Source: Pseudomonadota bacterium (lineage in GTDB: Bacteria; Pseudomonadota; Alphaproteobacteria; Rhizobiales; Hyphomicrobiaceae). Taken from it: DNA of 21,184 nt. Location of the stretch: positions 1 through 21,184 of the forward strand of contig JAEZAW010000379.1 of the NCBI GenBank assembly GCA_023430315.1, in the 5' to 3' direction. Of the stretch, positions 1 through 7,437 are shown piece by piece. The notes beneath the pieces were generated by a model. It did not search any database. It worked only from the letters and a program-made list of their open reading frames with translations, and was not told the origin of the DNA. Position numbers and translations under genes: made by a program. The number at the start of each line of letters is the position of its first letter. The stretch's first letter is position 1.

Positions 1-641
1 TAGGGGCTAAAGGGCTTACTCCTGTTAGCCGTCTGCACTTGGGGATGGGCATTGCGAGTTACGTGTCATCCGCCTTGTGGCTCCTCGTTATTCTGCTTGG
101 CCTCTGGCTGATCTGGATCGAGCAGCAGCGCGTCGTCAGCTACTTCGACAGCACTAAATCGCTTTTTCCGAATTGGCCGACGTACGATCCCGTTGCGGCC
201 CTGCGGCTGCTGATTGCCACTATGGTGGTCGTGCTGCTTCCGAAATTGTTGGGGTTAGCCATGGTCTTTGGCAGGCTGCTTCGCGATCGTCAGCTCTTCG
301 AGAAAGGCGCTAATCTGGCAAGTCTTTGGGTCATCGAACTCGTTCACAGTGTACTTGTTGCGCCGGTGACAATGGTGAACCACGTGAGAGCGCTTATACA
401 GATCCTCTTGCGCCAGGACGCCGGCTGGAAGCCGCAGAGGCGGCAGGGCACTGTCGTTCCATTGACGGACGCGCTCAGATTTCATGCCGCTCACATTGGC
501 GTGGGGGTTCTGCTCGCGGCGGCTGCCGCGTCACTCTCCTGGTACGCCCTCGCCTGGCTCACGCCGGTCGTCACCGGCCTTATCCTGTCGCCTCTCGTGA
601 CTTGGGCGACGTCTCATCCGTACGGCACACTGCCTGAGTAG
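1..641 (+). CDS. opgH: Glucans biosynthesis glucosyltransferase H, C-terminal part (cut by window edge)
   Basis: This is the last 212 residues of an OpgH/MdoH-type inner-membrane glucosyltransferase, which polymerises and exports the backbone of osmoregulated periplasmic glucans from UDP-glucose. The reading frame is open from base 3, and the match to the family begins immediately (KGLTPVSRLHLGMGIASY, then an SSALWLL membrane segment). The start therefore lies outside the window, and the internal TTG at 39 is not the real start. Visible features are a membrane helix near the beginning, a second one containing LLPKLLGLAMV, a cytoplasmic stretch, and a hydrophobic pair near the end (HIGVGVLLAAAAASLSWYALAWLTP). 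The catalytic GT2 domain would lie upstream and cannot be seen. The partner gene opgG usually lies upstream as well. Identification rests on remembered family patterns and is fairly secure. Confidence 0.85.
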   Translation, partial: GAKGLTPVSRLHLGMGIASYVSSALWLLVILLGLWLIWIEQQRVVSYFDSTKSLFPNWPTYDPVAALRLLIATMVVVLLPKLLGLAMVFGRLLRDRQLFEKGANLASLWVIELVHSVLVAPVTMVNHVRALIQILLRQDAGWKPQRRQGTVVPLTDALRFHAAHIGVGVLLAAAAASLSWYALAWLTPVVTGLILSPLVTWATSHPYGTLPE

Positions 642-800
642 AAGCAGGTGCTATCCTATTTGCGCTCTATACCCAAGGTGGACGGCGATCGCCATACCGC
701 TAGGCGGAGAAGCATTCGGCCAACCCCGCGCGACGGCTGAGTATTGGGGGAGTTTCGCCGCGCGGGGGGCACGCTCGTCGTGTAGGGTCGCTGGCGCGAC

Positions 801-1100
801 ATGCGTCGCGATGGGCGTGACTTCCGCGTCGATCGCCGGATAGATCGCCGGGAAGGCCGGCTGGATCGTCGGGACGATCGCAGGGACATGCGCACCGAGC
901 GTCGCATGGATCGGCGTGAGGCCGCGCAGCAGGACGGAGCGAGAGAACGACGTGTAAATCGCGTTGAGCGCCGCCTGGATCGTCGCGACGGCTTTTCAGA
1001 ACGGCCGCGTGGCGAAATACGCGAAATCCAACGCCAAGAACAGAGTGGGCCACGTTCCGGAGGCGAGCGCATGGAGCGGGGTCAACGCGGTCGTGACTAG
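801..1100 (+). CDS. Arg/Asp-rich low-complexity small protein (doubtful)
   Basis: A possible 99-residue protein built from imperfect DRR-type units (DRRIDRREGRLDRRDDRRD near residues 11-29, VERRLDRRDG near 55-64). It is extremely basic and acidic, almost without hydrophobic residues, and has no signal peptide or membrane segment. An in-frame stop lies 18 bases upstream of the ATG, so it is not a visible extension of a larger frame. No good Shine-Dalgarno sequence precedes the ATG. Similar DRRD repeats occur in some alphaproteobacterial periplasmic RcnB-like proteins, but those carry a signal peptide, which is missing here. It could be a decayed fragment, or an artefact of GATCGCCG repeats that stay open in several frames. 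No function is proposed. Confidence 0.3.
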   Translation: MRRDGRDFRVDRRIDRREGRLDRRDDRRDMRTERRMDRREAAQQDGARERRVNRVERRLDRRDGFSERPRGEIREIQRQEQSGPRSGGERMERGQRGRD

Positions 1101-1170
1101 TTGCTACATCGTTAGCTTGTCTGCGAGGAGCGGTCGAGTTGCTGCACGAAGACTGTGTGGAAGCTAACGG

Positions 1171-1202
1171 GCGCACCGGAGAGACCGCTCTCTTCGGTGC
1201 GC
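1171..1202. repeat. 14-bp stem, 4-base loop inverted repeat
   Basis: The left arm GCGCACCGGAGAGA and right arm TCTCTTCGGTGCGC pair over 14 bp with a single G-T wobble, around the loop CCGC. No run of T follows on either strand, so it is not a textbook intrinsic terminator. It could be a dispersed palindromic element or a transcription-processing site. It lies outside any convincing gene. Confidence 0.6.
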
Positions 1203-1363
1203 AGTGCTTGAAACTGAGGTTTGCTCACAACGGGTACCGGAGCTCAGAGCTCAGAGCTTTTAGAGACGAACGGCACCGATCAGCTTCGTCGTCATATCAC
1301 TCCCCAATCCAGGCCCATCCTTAAGCGCCTTCTGACGCTGGTCTGGGAGAAATCCAAGCAGGA

Positions 1364-1763
1364 GTGATGGGCCTGCTTGCAGGCTCCGTGCGCGCCGGAA
1401 GCCCGAAGAGCGCGGGCCTCGCCTTCGCCCTGGGGGCGCTCCACGCGTTGACGTCATGCTCGGTCAGATCGTGCGCGCTCCTCACCGGGCCCATCACGAT
1501 AGCGCGCGTGCGCTTACGGCCGGCATTGGCCTCCTACCGTATCCTCTGACGATCTCGGTGCTTGGATTTGCATGGGCGCAATCGCACGGGGCGATGGTCG
1601 CCGTCGTGATCCTCAGTCTTGCGCTCGGCATCTCATTGACGATAGGGCTGGTCGCCGTTCTCGCAATTACCGCGCGGCACGCGCTTGGCGCATCGGCTGG
1701 TGCAATGGCGGTAGACGCTTTGCCGCGTCAGTTGGCGCCCTATGTCGGAAGCGTCACACTGGC
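1364..1763 (+). pseudogene. Remnant of a NicO/RcnA-family nickel/cobalt exporter
   Basis: Two pieces of a membrane transporter lie in different frames. In the first (frame of 1364), AFALGALHALTS resembles the conserved first-helix motif LGxLHALTPGHGK of NicO/RcnA proteins, but it breaks off before PGHGK. In the second (frame of 1456, from about 1510), LTAGIGLLPYPLTISVLGFAWAQ followed by VILSLALGISLTIGLVAVLAITARHAL matches the second half of the family, and the usual PCP motif reads PYP. The central helices and His-rich loop are missing. The second piece runs out at LPRQLAPYVGS, where it meets the 3' end of the histidine kinase gene on the other strand. A frameshift, an internal deletion and a changed motif make this a decayed gene. 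Family assignment is from memory of the motifs; borders are approximate. Confidence 0.6.
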
Positions 1764-3083
1764 CTGCAAGCCATTTGGCTTCCGGTTGGCAAGAATAACG
1801 TCGCCGCCATGCGATCGCAAAATGGTCTTGGCGACGGTAAGTCCGAGACCGTGACCACCCGTGGCTCGCGCACGAGATGGCTCGCCCCTGACGAACGGTT
1901 CGAATACTGCTTCGAGCTTGTCGGGCGGCAGCCCCGGCCCCTCGTCTTCGATAAGGATGTCTATGCGGTCATTTTTTCTGGCTACGCGGACGGTGGCTTT
2001 GCTGCCGTAAACGACGGCATTCTGGATGAGATTGGTCAAGGCTCGCTTGAGCGCCAGATGCCGTCCCGCCACCACGAGCTGCCGCGGGCCCTCTACCGTC
2101 ACGACATCGCCCGTATCGCTCGCATCCGCCGAGATCGTCTCGAGTATGGCCATGATATCGACCTGCTCAACCTCTTCCTTTGAAAGATCGTCACGGAGAA
2201 AGGCCAGCGTTGCAGTAATCATGTCCTCCATTTCGTTGAGGTCGGCCTGAATCATTTCCCGCTGACTGGTTTCCGGCATCTTCGCTATGCGCAGGCGAAG
2301 GCGCGTCAGAGGCGTCCGAAGATCGTGGCTTACGGCCGCCAGCATGTGGGTGCGCTCATCCACCAACTTGCGAATGCGGTGCTGCAGCTCGTTCATCGCG
2401 CTGGCCAGCACCCGGACTTCACGCGTACCGGTCTCAGGCAGGTTCACATTGTTCGAGGACAGGAAAAGATTGCGGGCACCGTCAGCCAAGAGCTGTAAGG
2501 GGCGTGTCAGCCAATGGCTCATTAGAACTGACACAAGAACGATGCCAAGTGCGCCGAAAAGGGCGGAAAGAAGTGCGCTTGCTCCTGCGGCGCGCGCAGC
2601 CTCGACGCGGGCCAAAGTGACGTTAAGCCAGGAACCGTCGGAAAGGGGAAGCGATAGAAGCGTCGTGTGGCGCTCGTCGAGAGGTTTGCGGGCAAGCGTC
2701 CCGTCATCGAGCGTACGACTCGTGCCGATCACCAAGCCGTTGTCTTTCAGTTCCGGCGATCGGGACACGAGACCGGCGTGAAGGCGTTCTGCAACATCAT
2801 CGAGCTGCCCACCTGCGATAGCGAGCGGTTCGCGCCCCCAATGCAGCTCTATCGGTCCGCCAGAAAGCCTGTGAGCAGCATCGTCGCGGCGGTCGGGGTC
2901 GATTGCCATGATCGTGTCAGACAACACGATGAGCCGCTCGACGATGGCGGCAGTATTGCTGGCCGTGACCTCGCGTTCAATGCTTGCTTGATAGAGATAC
3001 TGTGCCAAACCGAGAATCGATCCAAGGCCGACGACCAGGACGATGATGGTTCGACCCGCAATGGTATCTGTGAGCCAGCTCAT
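1740..3083 (-). CDS. Sensor histidine kinase of the metal-efflux operon
   Basis: A 447-residue membrane sensor kinase expected to detect a periplasmic signal, probably metal, and phosphorylate the response regulator encoded just upstream. It has a membrane helix at about 11-30, a periplasmic sensor domain at about 31-165, a second helix at about 168-190, a HAMP linker at about 191-245, and a HisKA domain with phospho-accepting His253 in AVSHDLRTPLTRLRLR. The ATP-binding domain shows an N box (NLIQNAVVYG, 351-360), G1 (EDEGPGLP, 380-387), F box (FEPFVRG) and G2 (GGHGLGL, 409-415). All catalytic motifs are intact. Its ATG overlaps the regulator's stop as ATGA, so the two are translationally coupled. 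The short periplasmic region has no obvious Cys or Met metal cluster, though His71, His81, His102 and His139 are present. The metal is not identifiable from sequence alone. Confidence 0.9.
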   Translation of the reverse strand: MSWLTDTIAGRTIIVLVVGLGSILGLAQYLYQASIEREVTASNTAAIVERLIVLSDTIMAIDPDRRDDAAHRLSGGPIELHWGREPLAIAGGQLDDVAERLHAGLVSRSPELKDNGLVIGTSRTLDDGTLARKPLDERHTTLLSLPLSDGSWLNVTLARVEAARAAGASALLSALFGALGIVLVSVLMSHWLTRPLQLLADGARNLFLSSNNVNLPETGTREVRVLASAMNELQHRIRKLVDERTHMLAAVSHDLRTPLTRLRLRIAKMPETSQREMIQADLNEMEDMITATLAFLRDDLSKEEVEQVDIMAILETISADASDTGDVVTVEGPRQLVVAGRHLALKRALTNLIQNAVVYGSKATVRVARKNDRIDILIEDEGPGLPPDKLEAVFEPFVRGEPSRARATGGHGLGLTVAKTILRSHGGDVILANRKPNGLQASVTLPT

Positions 3084-3862
3084 TGTCGTCTGACGTTCGG
3101 AGCAAAGAGATAGCCCGCACCGCGCACGGTCTTGATGAAACTCTCACCTTCCGCAGCGGTGTCTATCTTGCGGCGAAGCCGGCTCACCTGCACATCAATG
3201 CTACGGTCCAGGTTCGCAACATCCGCACTCCTCGCCGCCTCTAGCAATTGATCTCGCGAAAGAACGCGCTGAGGGGCCTCTAAAAACGCAATCAGAAGAT
3301 CGTATTCACCTGCCGACAGATCGATGATCACGCCATTCGGATTGCGTAGCTCGCGACGCAGTACATCAAGCTGCCAACCGTCGAACTCATACTTGCGTTG
3401 TCGAGCGCCTGCGCGTGCTCCTTCCGACATGCGCGCACGGCGCAAGAGGGCCTTTACGCGTGCGAGCAGCTCGTTCGGGCTGAATGGCTTGCTGACGTAA
3501 TCGTCGGCGCCGATCTCGAGCCCCACAATTCGGTCGGTCTCATCTCCGCGAGCTGTCAGCATAATTATCGGGAGCTCGGACGTTGCCCTTATGTTTCGGC
3601 ATATCTCGATGCCGGTCTGGCCTGGGAGCATGATGTCGAGGATTATGAGATCTGTCTGCGCTCCCGAGCGCAAGTAACGGTCCAGCTCCTTGCCGCTCCC
3701 GACACGAGCGACGGCATAGCCGTTCTCCTCGAGCATTTGCCCCAAAAGAAGCCTGAGATCGGGATCGTCATCGCATATGACGATGTGCGCGACTGGCGAC
3801 GGTTCCTCGCCGCCAACTCGCTCTTGAGTGTCCGAGGGGCCGGATGAACCCTGCCTCGGCAT
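3080..3862 (-). CDS. OmpR/PhoB-family response regulator
   Basis: A 260-residue two-component regulator. The receiver domain spans about residues 26-140, with the acidic pocket at DDD 31-33, phosphorylation site Asp76 (LIILDIMLP), Thr103 (MLTA) and Lys125 (VSKPF). The C-terminal winged helix at about 165-256 shows the family signature (LSAGEYDLL, LSRDQLL, RSIDVQVSRLRRKI, TVRGAGYLF). The ATG at 3862 is preceded by GAGGA nine bases upstream. This gives an N-terminal extension of about 25 residues before the receiver, longer than usual; a GTG start just before AHIVICDDDPD is the alternative. Only 12 bases separate it from the stop of the small secreted-protein gene, so it is part of the efflux operon. 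It most likely activates that operon, possibly through the direct repeats at 9275-9294. Confidence 0.92.
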   Translation of the reverse strand: MPRQGSSGPSDTQERVGGEEPSPVAHIVICDDDPDLRLLLGQMLEENGYAVARVGSGKELDRYLRSGAQTDLIILDIMLPGQTGIEICRNIRATSELPIIMLTARGDETDRIVGLEIGADDYVSKPFSPNELLARVKALLRRARMSEGARAGARQRKYEFDGWQLDVLRRELRNPNGVIIDLSAGEYDLLIAFLEAPQRVLSRDQLLEAARSADVANLDRSIDVQVSRLRRKIDTAAEGESFIKTVRGAGYLFAPNVRRQ

Positions 3863-3874
3863 AGTGCTTTTTCC

Positions 3875-4264
3875 TCAGTTGAGAGGCGTCAACCTTACCT
3901 GATGGCTCGCTCCGCCGATGTTCTTGGTCTTGAGAATAACCCGCATGCCCTTCTTGGCGGAAAAGTCACCGGCTCCCTTCATGGTATTGCCCCCTGCGGG
4001 CTTCAGCGCAACCGTATAGTTCTTGCCCGAGATGAGGACTTGCGCCTCCGCGGCGCCGCCGGCGGTTTCGATGGGCTTCTCGCTCTGGTCGGAGACGTAC
4101 AGCGTCAATTCACCTCCTGTGGCGACAAGCTCGAGATGCTGGCTGCCGCCGCCGGCATCAACGATGTGGCCTCCGTGGGGGCCCTTCGTAAACGTACTGC
4201 TCGTATGAGCCGAGACGGGGGTGGAGAATGCCAGCAGGACTGCGAATGCGAGGAATTTGATCAT
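3875..4264 (-). CDS. Small secreted protein of the metal-efflux operon
   Basis: A 129-residue protein with a clear Sec signal peptide (MIKFLAFAVLLAFSTPVSA, cleavage before HTSS). The mature part begins with a His/Gly-rich segment (FTKGPHGGHIVDAGGG) followed by a probable beta-rich domain (QHLELVATGGELTLYVSD). The pattern GPHGGxxxD...LELV...GELTLYVxD resembles a short domain found in or beside heavy-metal RND adaptor proteins. It is therefore probably a periplasmic metal-binding accessory, but its role is inferred from context. The start at 4264 is supported by AAGGA upstream, and the frame continues to 4498 without function because it overlaps the pump gene. It lies 37 bases after the pump gene and 12 bases before the response regulator gene. 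Confidence 0.75.
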   Translation of the reverse strand: MIKFLAFAVLLAFSTPVSAHTSSTFTKGPHGGHIVDAGGGSQHLELVATGGELTLYVSDQSEKPIETAGGAAEAQVLISGKNYTVALKPAGGNTMKGAGDFSAKKGMRVILKTKNIGGASHQVRLTPLN

Positions 4265-4301
4265 TGAGTGTGTTCCTTGGTTGAGGTTGGTTCCGGCGTC
4301 G

Positions 4302-7300
4302 TCAGTACGCCTGCGCGGCTGCCTGACCGAGGCGCGCCTCGTCGCGAACGGCCCGCAGTCGTTCAATCGCAGGCTTGCCGTAACGCAGGAAAAGAATCGG
4401 GGTGAGGACAGTATCCAGCAGCGTCGAGCTGATGAGCCCTCCGAAGATCGTAATCGCCACCGGGTGAAGGATCTCCTTGCCAGGTTGATCGGCTCCAATC
4501 ATCAGCGGCACGAGCGCCATGCCGGCTGAAAGCGCTGTCATCAGCACAGGGGTCAAACGCTCGAGGCTGCCGCGCATGATCATCTGCGGACCGAAGCGCT
4601 CGCCTTCGAGCAGAACCAGATTTATGTAGTGACTCACTTTCAGAATGCCGTTGCGGGCACTGATGCCGGCAAGCGTGATGAAGCCGATCATCGTGGCCAC
4701 CGACAGCGGCTGACCGACGAACCATAGAGCGAAGACACTGCCGATCAGTGCGAGTGGGACATTGCCCATGATGATGAGCGCGAGGATCGCCGATTTATAG
4801 CGGCTATAGAGAACGACGAAGATGGCCGATAGAGAGAGTAGCGACAGAAGAGCAATGAGGCGGGAGGCCTCCTCCTGCGCCTGGAAGGTGCCCTCGAGCG
4901 TGGTGAAATAGCCCTCAGGCAACCGCGTCTCCACTGTGAGCGCGCGCACAGCCGAGATGATGCGTGCCATGTCGGAGCCGTCGCTATTCGCGTAAACGAC
5001 AATTCGCCTCTTCGCATTGTCGCGCTGGATCTGATTTGGACCATCAGTCTCCACAACCGAGGCAAACGCTGACAGGGGCACACGTCCAGCCGGCGTCTCG
5101 ATGCGTAGTTGCGCCAATCCCTCGGTAGTCCGGTCACGATCAGCGACGCGCAGGACGACGTCGTAGCGGCGGCTGCCATCCACGACCTGGGAGACAACCC
5201 GACCGTTGAGCAACCCTTCCAGCGCTTCCGTCACACGAGCTGGCGTCACGCCGAGTTGAGCCGCCCTTTCATAGCCGACGGCAACCTGGATCTGGGGGAT
5301 CCGCACCTGACGCTCGACCTGCAGATCAACAATGCCTGGTATGGTTTCCATCCGCGAGCGCACCTGCTCCGCAAGCGCTCGCAGAGTATCCAGGTCATCG
5401 CCGAAGATCTTGAGAGCGATCTGAGCCCTCACGCCCGAAAGCATGTGATCGAGGCGATGCGAGATGGGCTGACCAATGTTGATGCTGGCGGGCAGAACCG
5501 CCAGCCACTTGCGGATATCGGCAATGATCTCCTCCCGCCCGCGCCCCGAACGATGAAGATCGACGTCGATCTCGGCCGAGTGGACACCCTCGGCATGTTC
5601 GTCAAGCTCTGCCCGCCCGGTGCGTCTGCCGACCGACTTCGCCTCCGGTACATGAAGGATCAACCGCTCGGCGATGAGGCCTACGCGATGCGATTCCGCC
5701 AGTGAAATCCCCGGTCGGAAGAGCATGGAGATCGTGAGTGTACCCTCGTTGAACGGAGGAAGAAACGAGCGAGGTAGAAAGGCTGCACTCGCGGCAGCGA
5801 TCACAATCGCGCAGAGCGAAGCGATCATGATGAATGCCTGCTTGCGAAACGCCCAGGCCAGGAGTCTGCGATTGCCGGCCTTGAGCTGACGGACGAGCCA
5901 GCTGTCATGCTCATCCGATGCTTTCGGCGACTTGAGCAAGTAGTAGCAGAGCACAGGGGTCACAGTTATAGAGACGACCAAGCTCACCAGAATTGAAACG
6001 ATATATGCGATGCCGAGCGGAGCGAATAGGCGACCCTCGATGCCGGAGAGCGCGAACAGGGGTACGAACACCAGCACGATGATGGCCGTGGCATAGATGA
6101 TCCCGGATCGAACCTCCTGCGAGGCACGCGCGATTACTGAGAGAACGGGCTCGGGATTGGCCCGCATCTTGTTCTCTCGCAGGCGGCGGAAAACATTCTC
6201 TACATCGACGACGGCATCGTCCACGAGTTCACCGATGGCGATGGCGAGGCCGCCGAGCGTCATCGTATTGATGGTCAGACCTAGAAGGTGAAAAACGATA
6301 ACTGTAACCAGAATGGAAATCGGAATCGCGGTGAGCGAGATCAGTGTGGTTCGCCAGTTAAGCAGGAACACAAAGAGCACGACGGCGACCACGACCAGAG
6401 CCTCGACGAGCACCTTGAACACATTGTCGACCGAAACTTTGATGAAGTCGCCCTGACGGAACAAAACGGCCGTCGAGATATTCTTTGACGTGACACGTTC
6501 GAGCTCGGCAATCGCCGCCTCGATGTCCTCGGTCAATCGGAGGGTATCGCCCGTCGGCTGCTTCTGCACCGACAGGATTACTGCGGGCCGCCCCATGTGT
6601 CCGGCATCGCCTCGCTTGATCCGGGCCGCGTAGTCGACTTCGGCCACTTGCGAGAGCCGCACGGATACGCCGTTGCGGTGGCCTATGGGTAAATTTCGCA
6701 AATCGTCGAGTCGAGTTGTCCGACCGAGGTTGCGGATCAGGTATTCTCTCGAATGCTGGTCGACGAAACCGCCTGCCGTGTTGGAGCCGAATTGACGCAG
6801 TGCGCCCTCGATATCGGTCGTGGCAACGTTCAGCGCGCTCATCTGGGCCAGGTTGAGCGTGATGCGATACTGGCGAACCTCGCCACCAATCGGGATGACC
6901 TGGGCCACGCCGGGGATGGTCAGCAATCTCGGGCGCAGCACCCAGTCGGCGTGCTCGCGCAGATCCATCGGGCTCGCTGCCTCGCTCGACAGGGCGATGA
7001 GCATGATCTCGCCCATGATGGAGGTGATCGGCCCCATCTGCGGAACGACGCCGCGTGGCAGCTGCTCGCGTATGATGTTGAGACGCTCGGCTATCTGTTG
7101 GCGATTACGATAGATGTCCGTGCCCCAGGCGAACTCGACATACACAATCGACAGTCCGACGCCTGACACGGACCGCACGCGCGCGACACCCGGCATGCCA
7201 TTCATGGCGGTCTCGAGGGGAAACGTGACGAGCGTTTCGACTTCCTCGGGCGCCAAGCCTTCCGCCTCGGTCATCAGGGTGACTGTGGGTCGATTGAGAT

Positions 7301-7421
7301 CGGGAAACACATCAACCGGCAGAGCGCGCATGGTGCTCGCGCCATAAATGATAAGCATCGCCGCAATCGCGAGGACGAAGAGCCGATTGCGCAAGCTGCC
7401 AGTGACGAGAATATTGAACAT
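4302..7421 (-). CDS. HME-family RND metal-efflux pump (CzcA/CusA type)
   Basis: A 1039-residue inner-membrane proton/metal antiporter of the heavy-metal RND type, exporting metal through an adaptor and an outer-membrane channel. It shows the N-terminal helix followed by LPVDVFPDLNRPTV, two large periplasmic loops and the usual 12-helix layout. The helix-4 proton-relay motif at residues 393-409 reads AIAIGELVDDAVVDVEN. It keeps Asp401 and Glu408, but the first Asp of the divalent-metal DFG motif is Ala, as in copper/silver pumps. However, the methionine triad of CusA is not evident, and the porter region reads LSGVRAQIALKIFGDDL, more like divalent-metal pumps. The substrate is therefore left open. 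Length is normal and the gene is intact. Its Shine-Dalgarno (GAGGAGG) overlaps the stop of the adaptor gene, indicating coupled translation. Confidence 0.92.
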   Translation of the reverse strand: MFNILVTGSLRNRLFVLAIAAMLIIYGASTMRALPVDVFPDLNRPTVTLMTEAEGLAPEEVETLVTFPLETAMNGMPGVARVRSVSGVGLSIVYVEFAWGTDIYRNRQQIAERLNIIREQLPRGVVPQMGPITSIMGEIMLIALSSEAASPMDLREHADWVLRPRLLTIPGVAQVIPIGGEVRQYRITLNLAQMSALNVATTDIEGALRQFGSNTAGGFVDQHSREYLIRNLGRTTRLDDLRNLPIGHRNGVSVRLSQVAEVDYAARIKRGDAGHMGRPAVILSVQKQPTGDTLRLTEDIEAAIAELERVTSKNISTAVLFRQGDFIKVSVDNVFKVLVEALVVVAVVLFVFLLNWRTTLISLTAIPISILVTVIVFHLLGLTINTMTLGGLAIAIGELVDDAVVDVENVFRRLRENKMRANPEPVLSVIARASQEVRSGIIYATAIIVLVFVPLFALSGIEGRLFAPLGIAYIVSILVSLVVSITVTPVLCYYLLKSPKASDEHDSWLVRQLKAGNRRLLAWAFRKQAFIMIASLCAIVIAAASAAFLPRSFLPPFNEGTLTISMLFRPGISLAESHRVGLIAERLILHVPEAKSVGRRTGRAELDEHAEGVHSAEIDVDLHRSGRGREEIIADIRKWLAVLPASINIGQPISHRLDHMLSGVRAQIALKIFGDDLDTLRALAEQVRSRMETIPGIVDLQVERQVRIPQIQVAVGYERAAQLGVTPARVTEALEGLLNGRVVSQVVDGSRRYDVVLRVADRDRTTEGLAQLRIETPAGRVPLSAFASVVETDGPNQIQRDNAKRRIVVYANSDGSDMARIISAVRALTVETRLPEGYFTTLEGTFQAQEEASRLIALLSLLSLSAIFVVLYSRYKSAILALIIMGNVPLALIGSVFALWFVGQPLSVATMIGFITLAGISARNGILKVSHYINLVLLEGERFGPQMIMRGSLERLTPVLMTALSAGMALVPLMIGADQPGKEILHPVAITIFGGLISSTLLDTVLTPILFLRYGKPAIERLRAVRDEARLGQAAAQAY

Positions 7422-7437
7422 CTGCCGCCTACCCTCC

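Larger units (their letters stand above)
642..1363. other. Poorly coding region between opgH and the NicO remnant
   Basis: About 720 bases without a convincing conserved gene. It contains the doubtful Arg/Asp-rich ORF and the hairpin listed separately, and a short tandem repeat (GAGCTCA-GAGCTCA-GAGC) at about 1240-1257. Several frames on both strands stay open across 656-1176. That is what a GC-rich, GATCG-rich repeat produces, so open frames here are weak evidence of coding. The stretch looks like eroded sequence next to a pseudogene. Confidence 0.5.

Noticed and set aside
656..1176. Two long Arg/Ser/Pro-rich open frames on the minus strand
   Set aside because: They are low-complexity mirror images of the GATCG-rich repeat, lack a ribosome site and match no family pattern I recognise.
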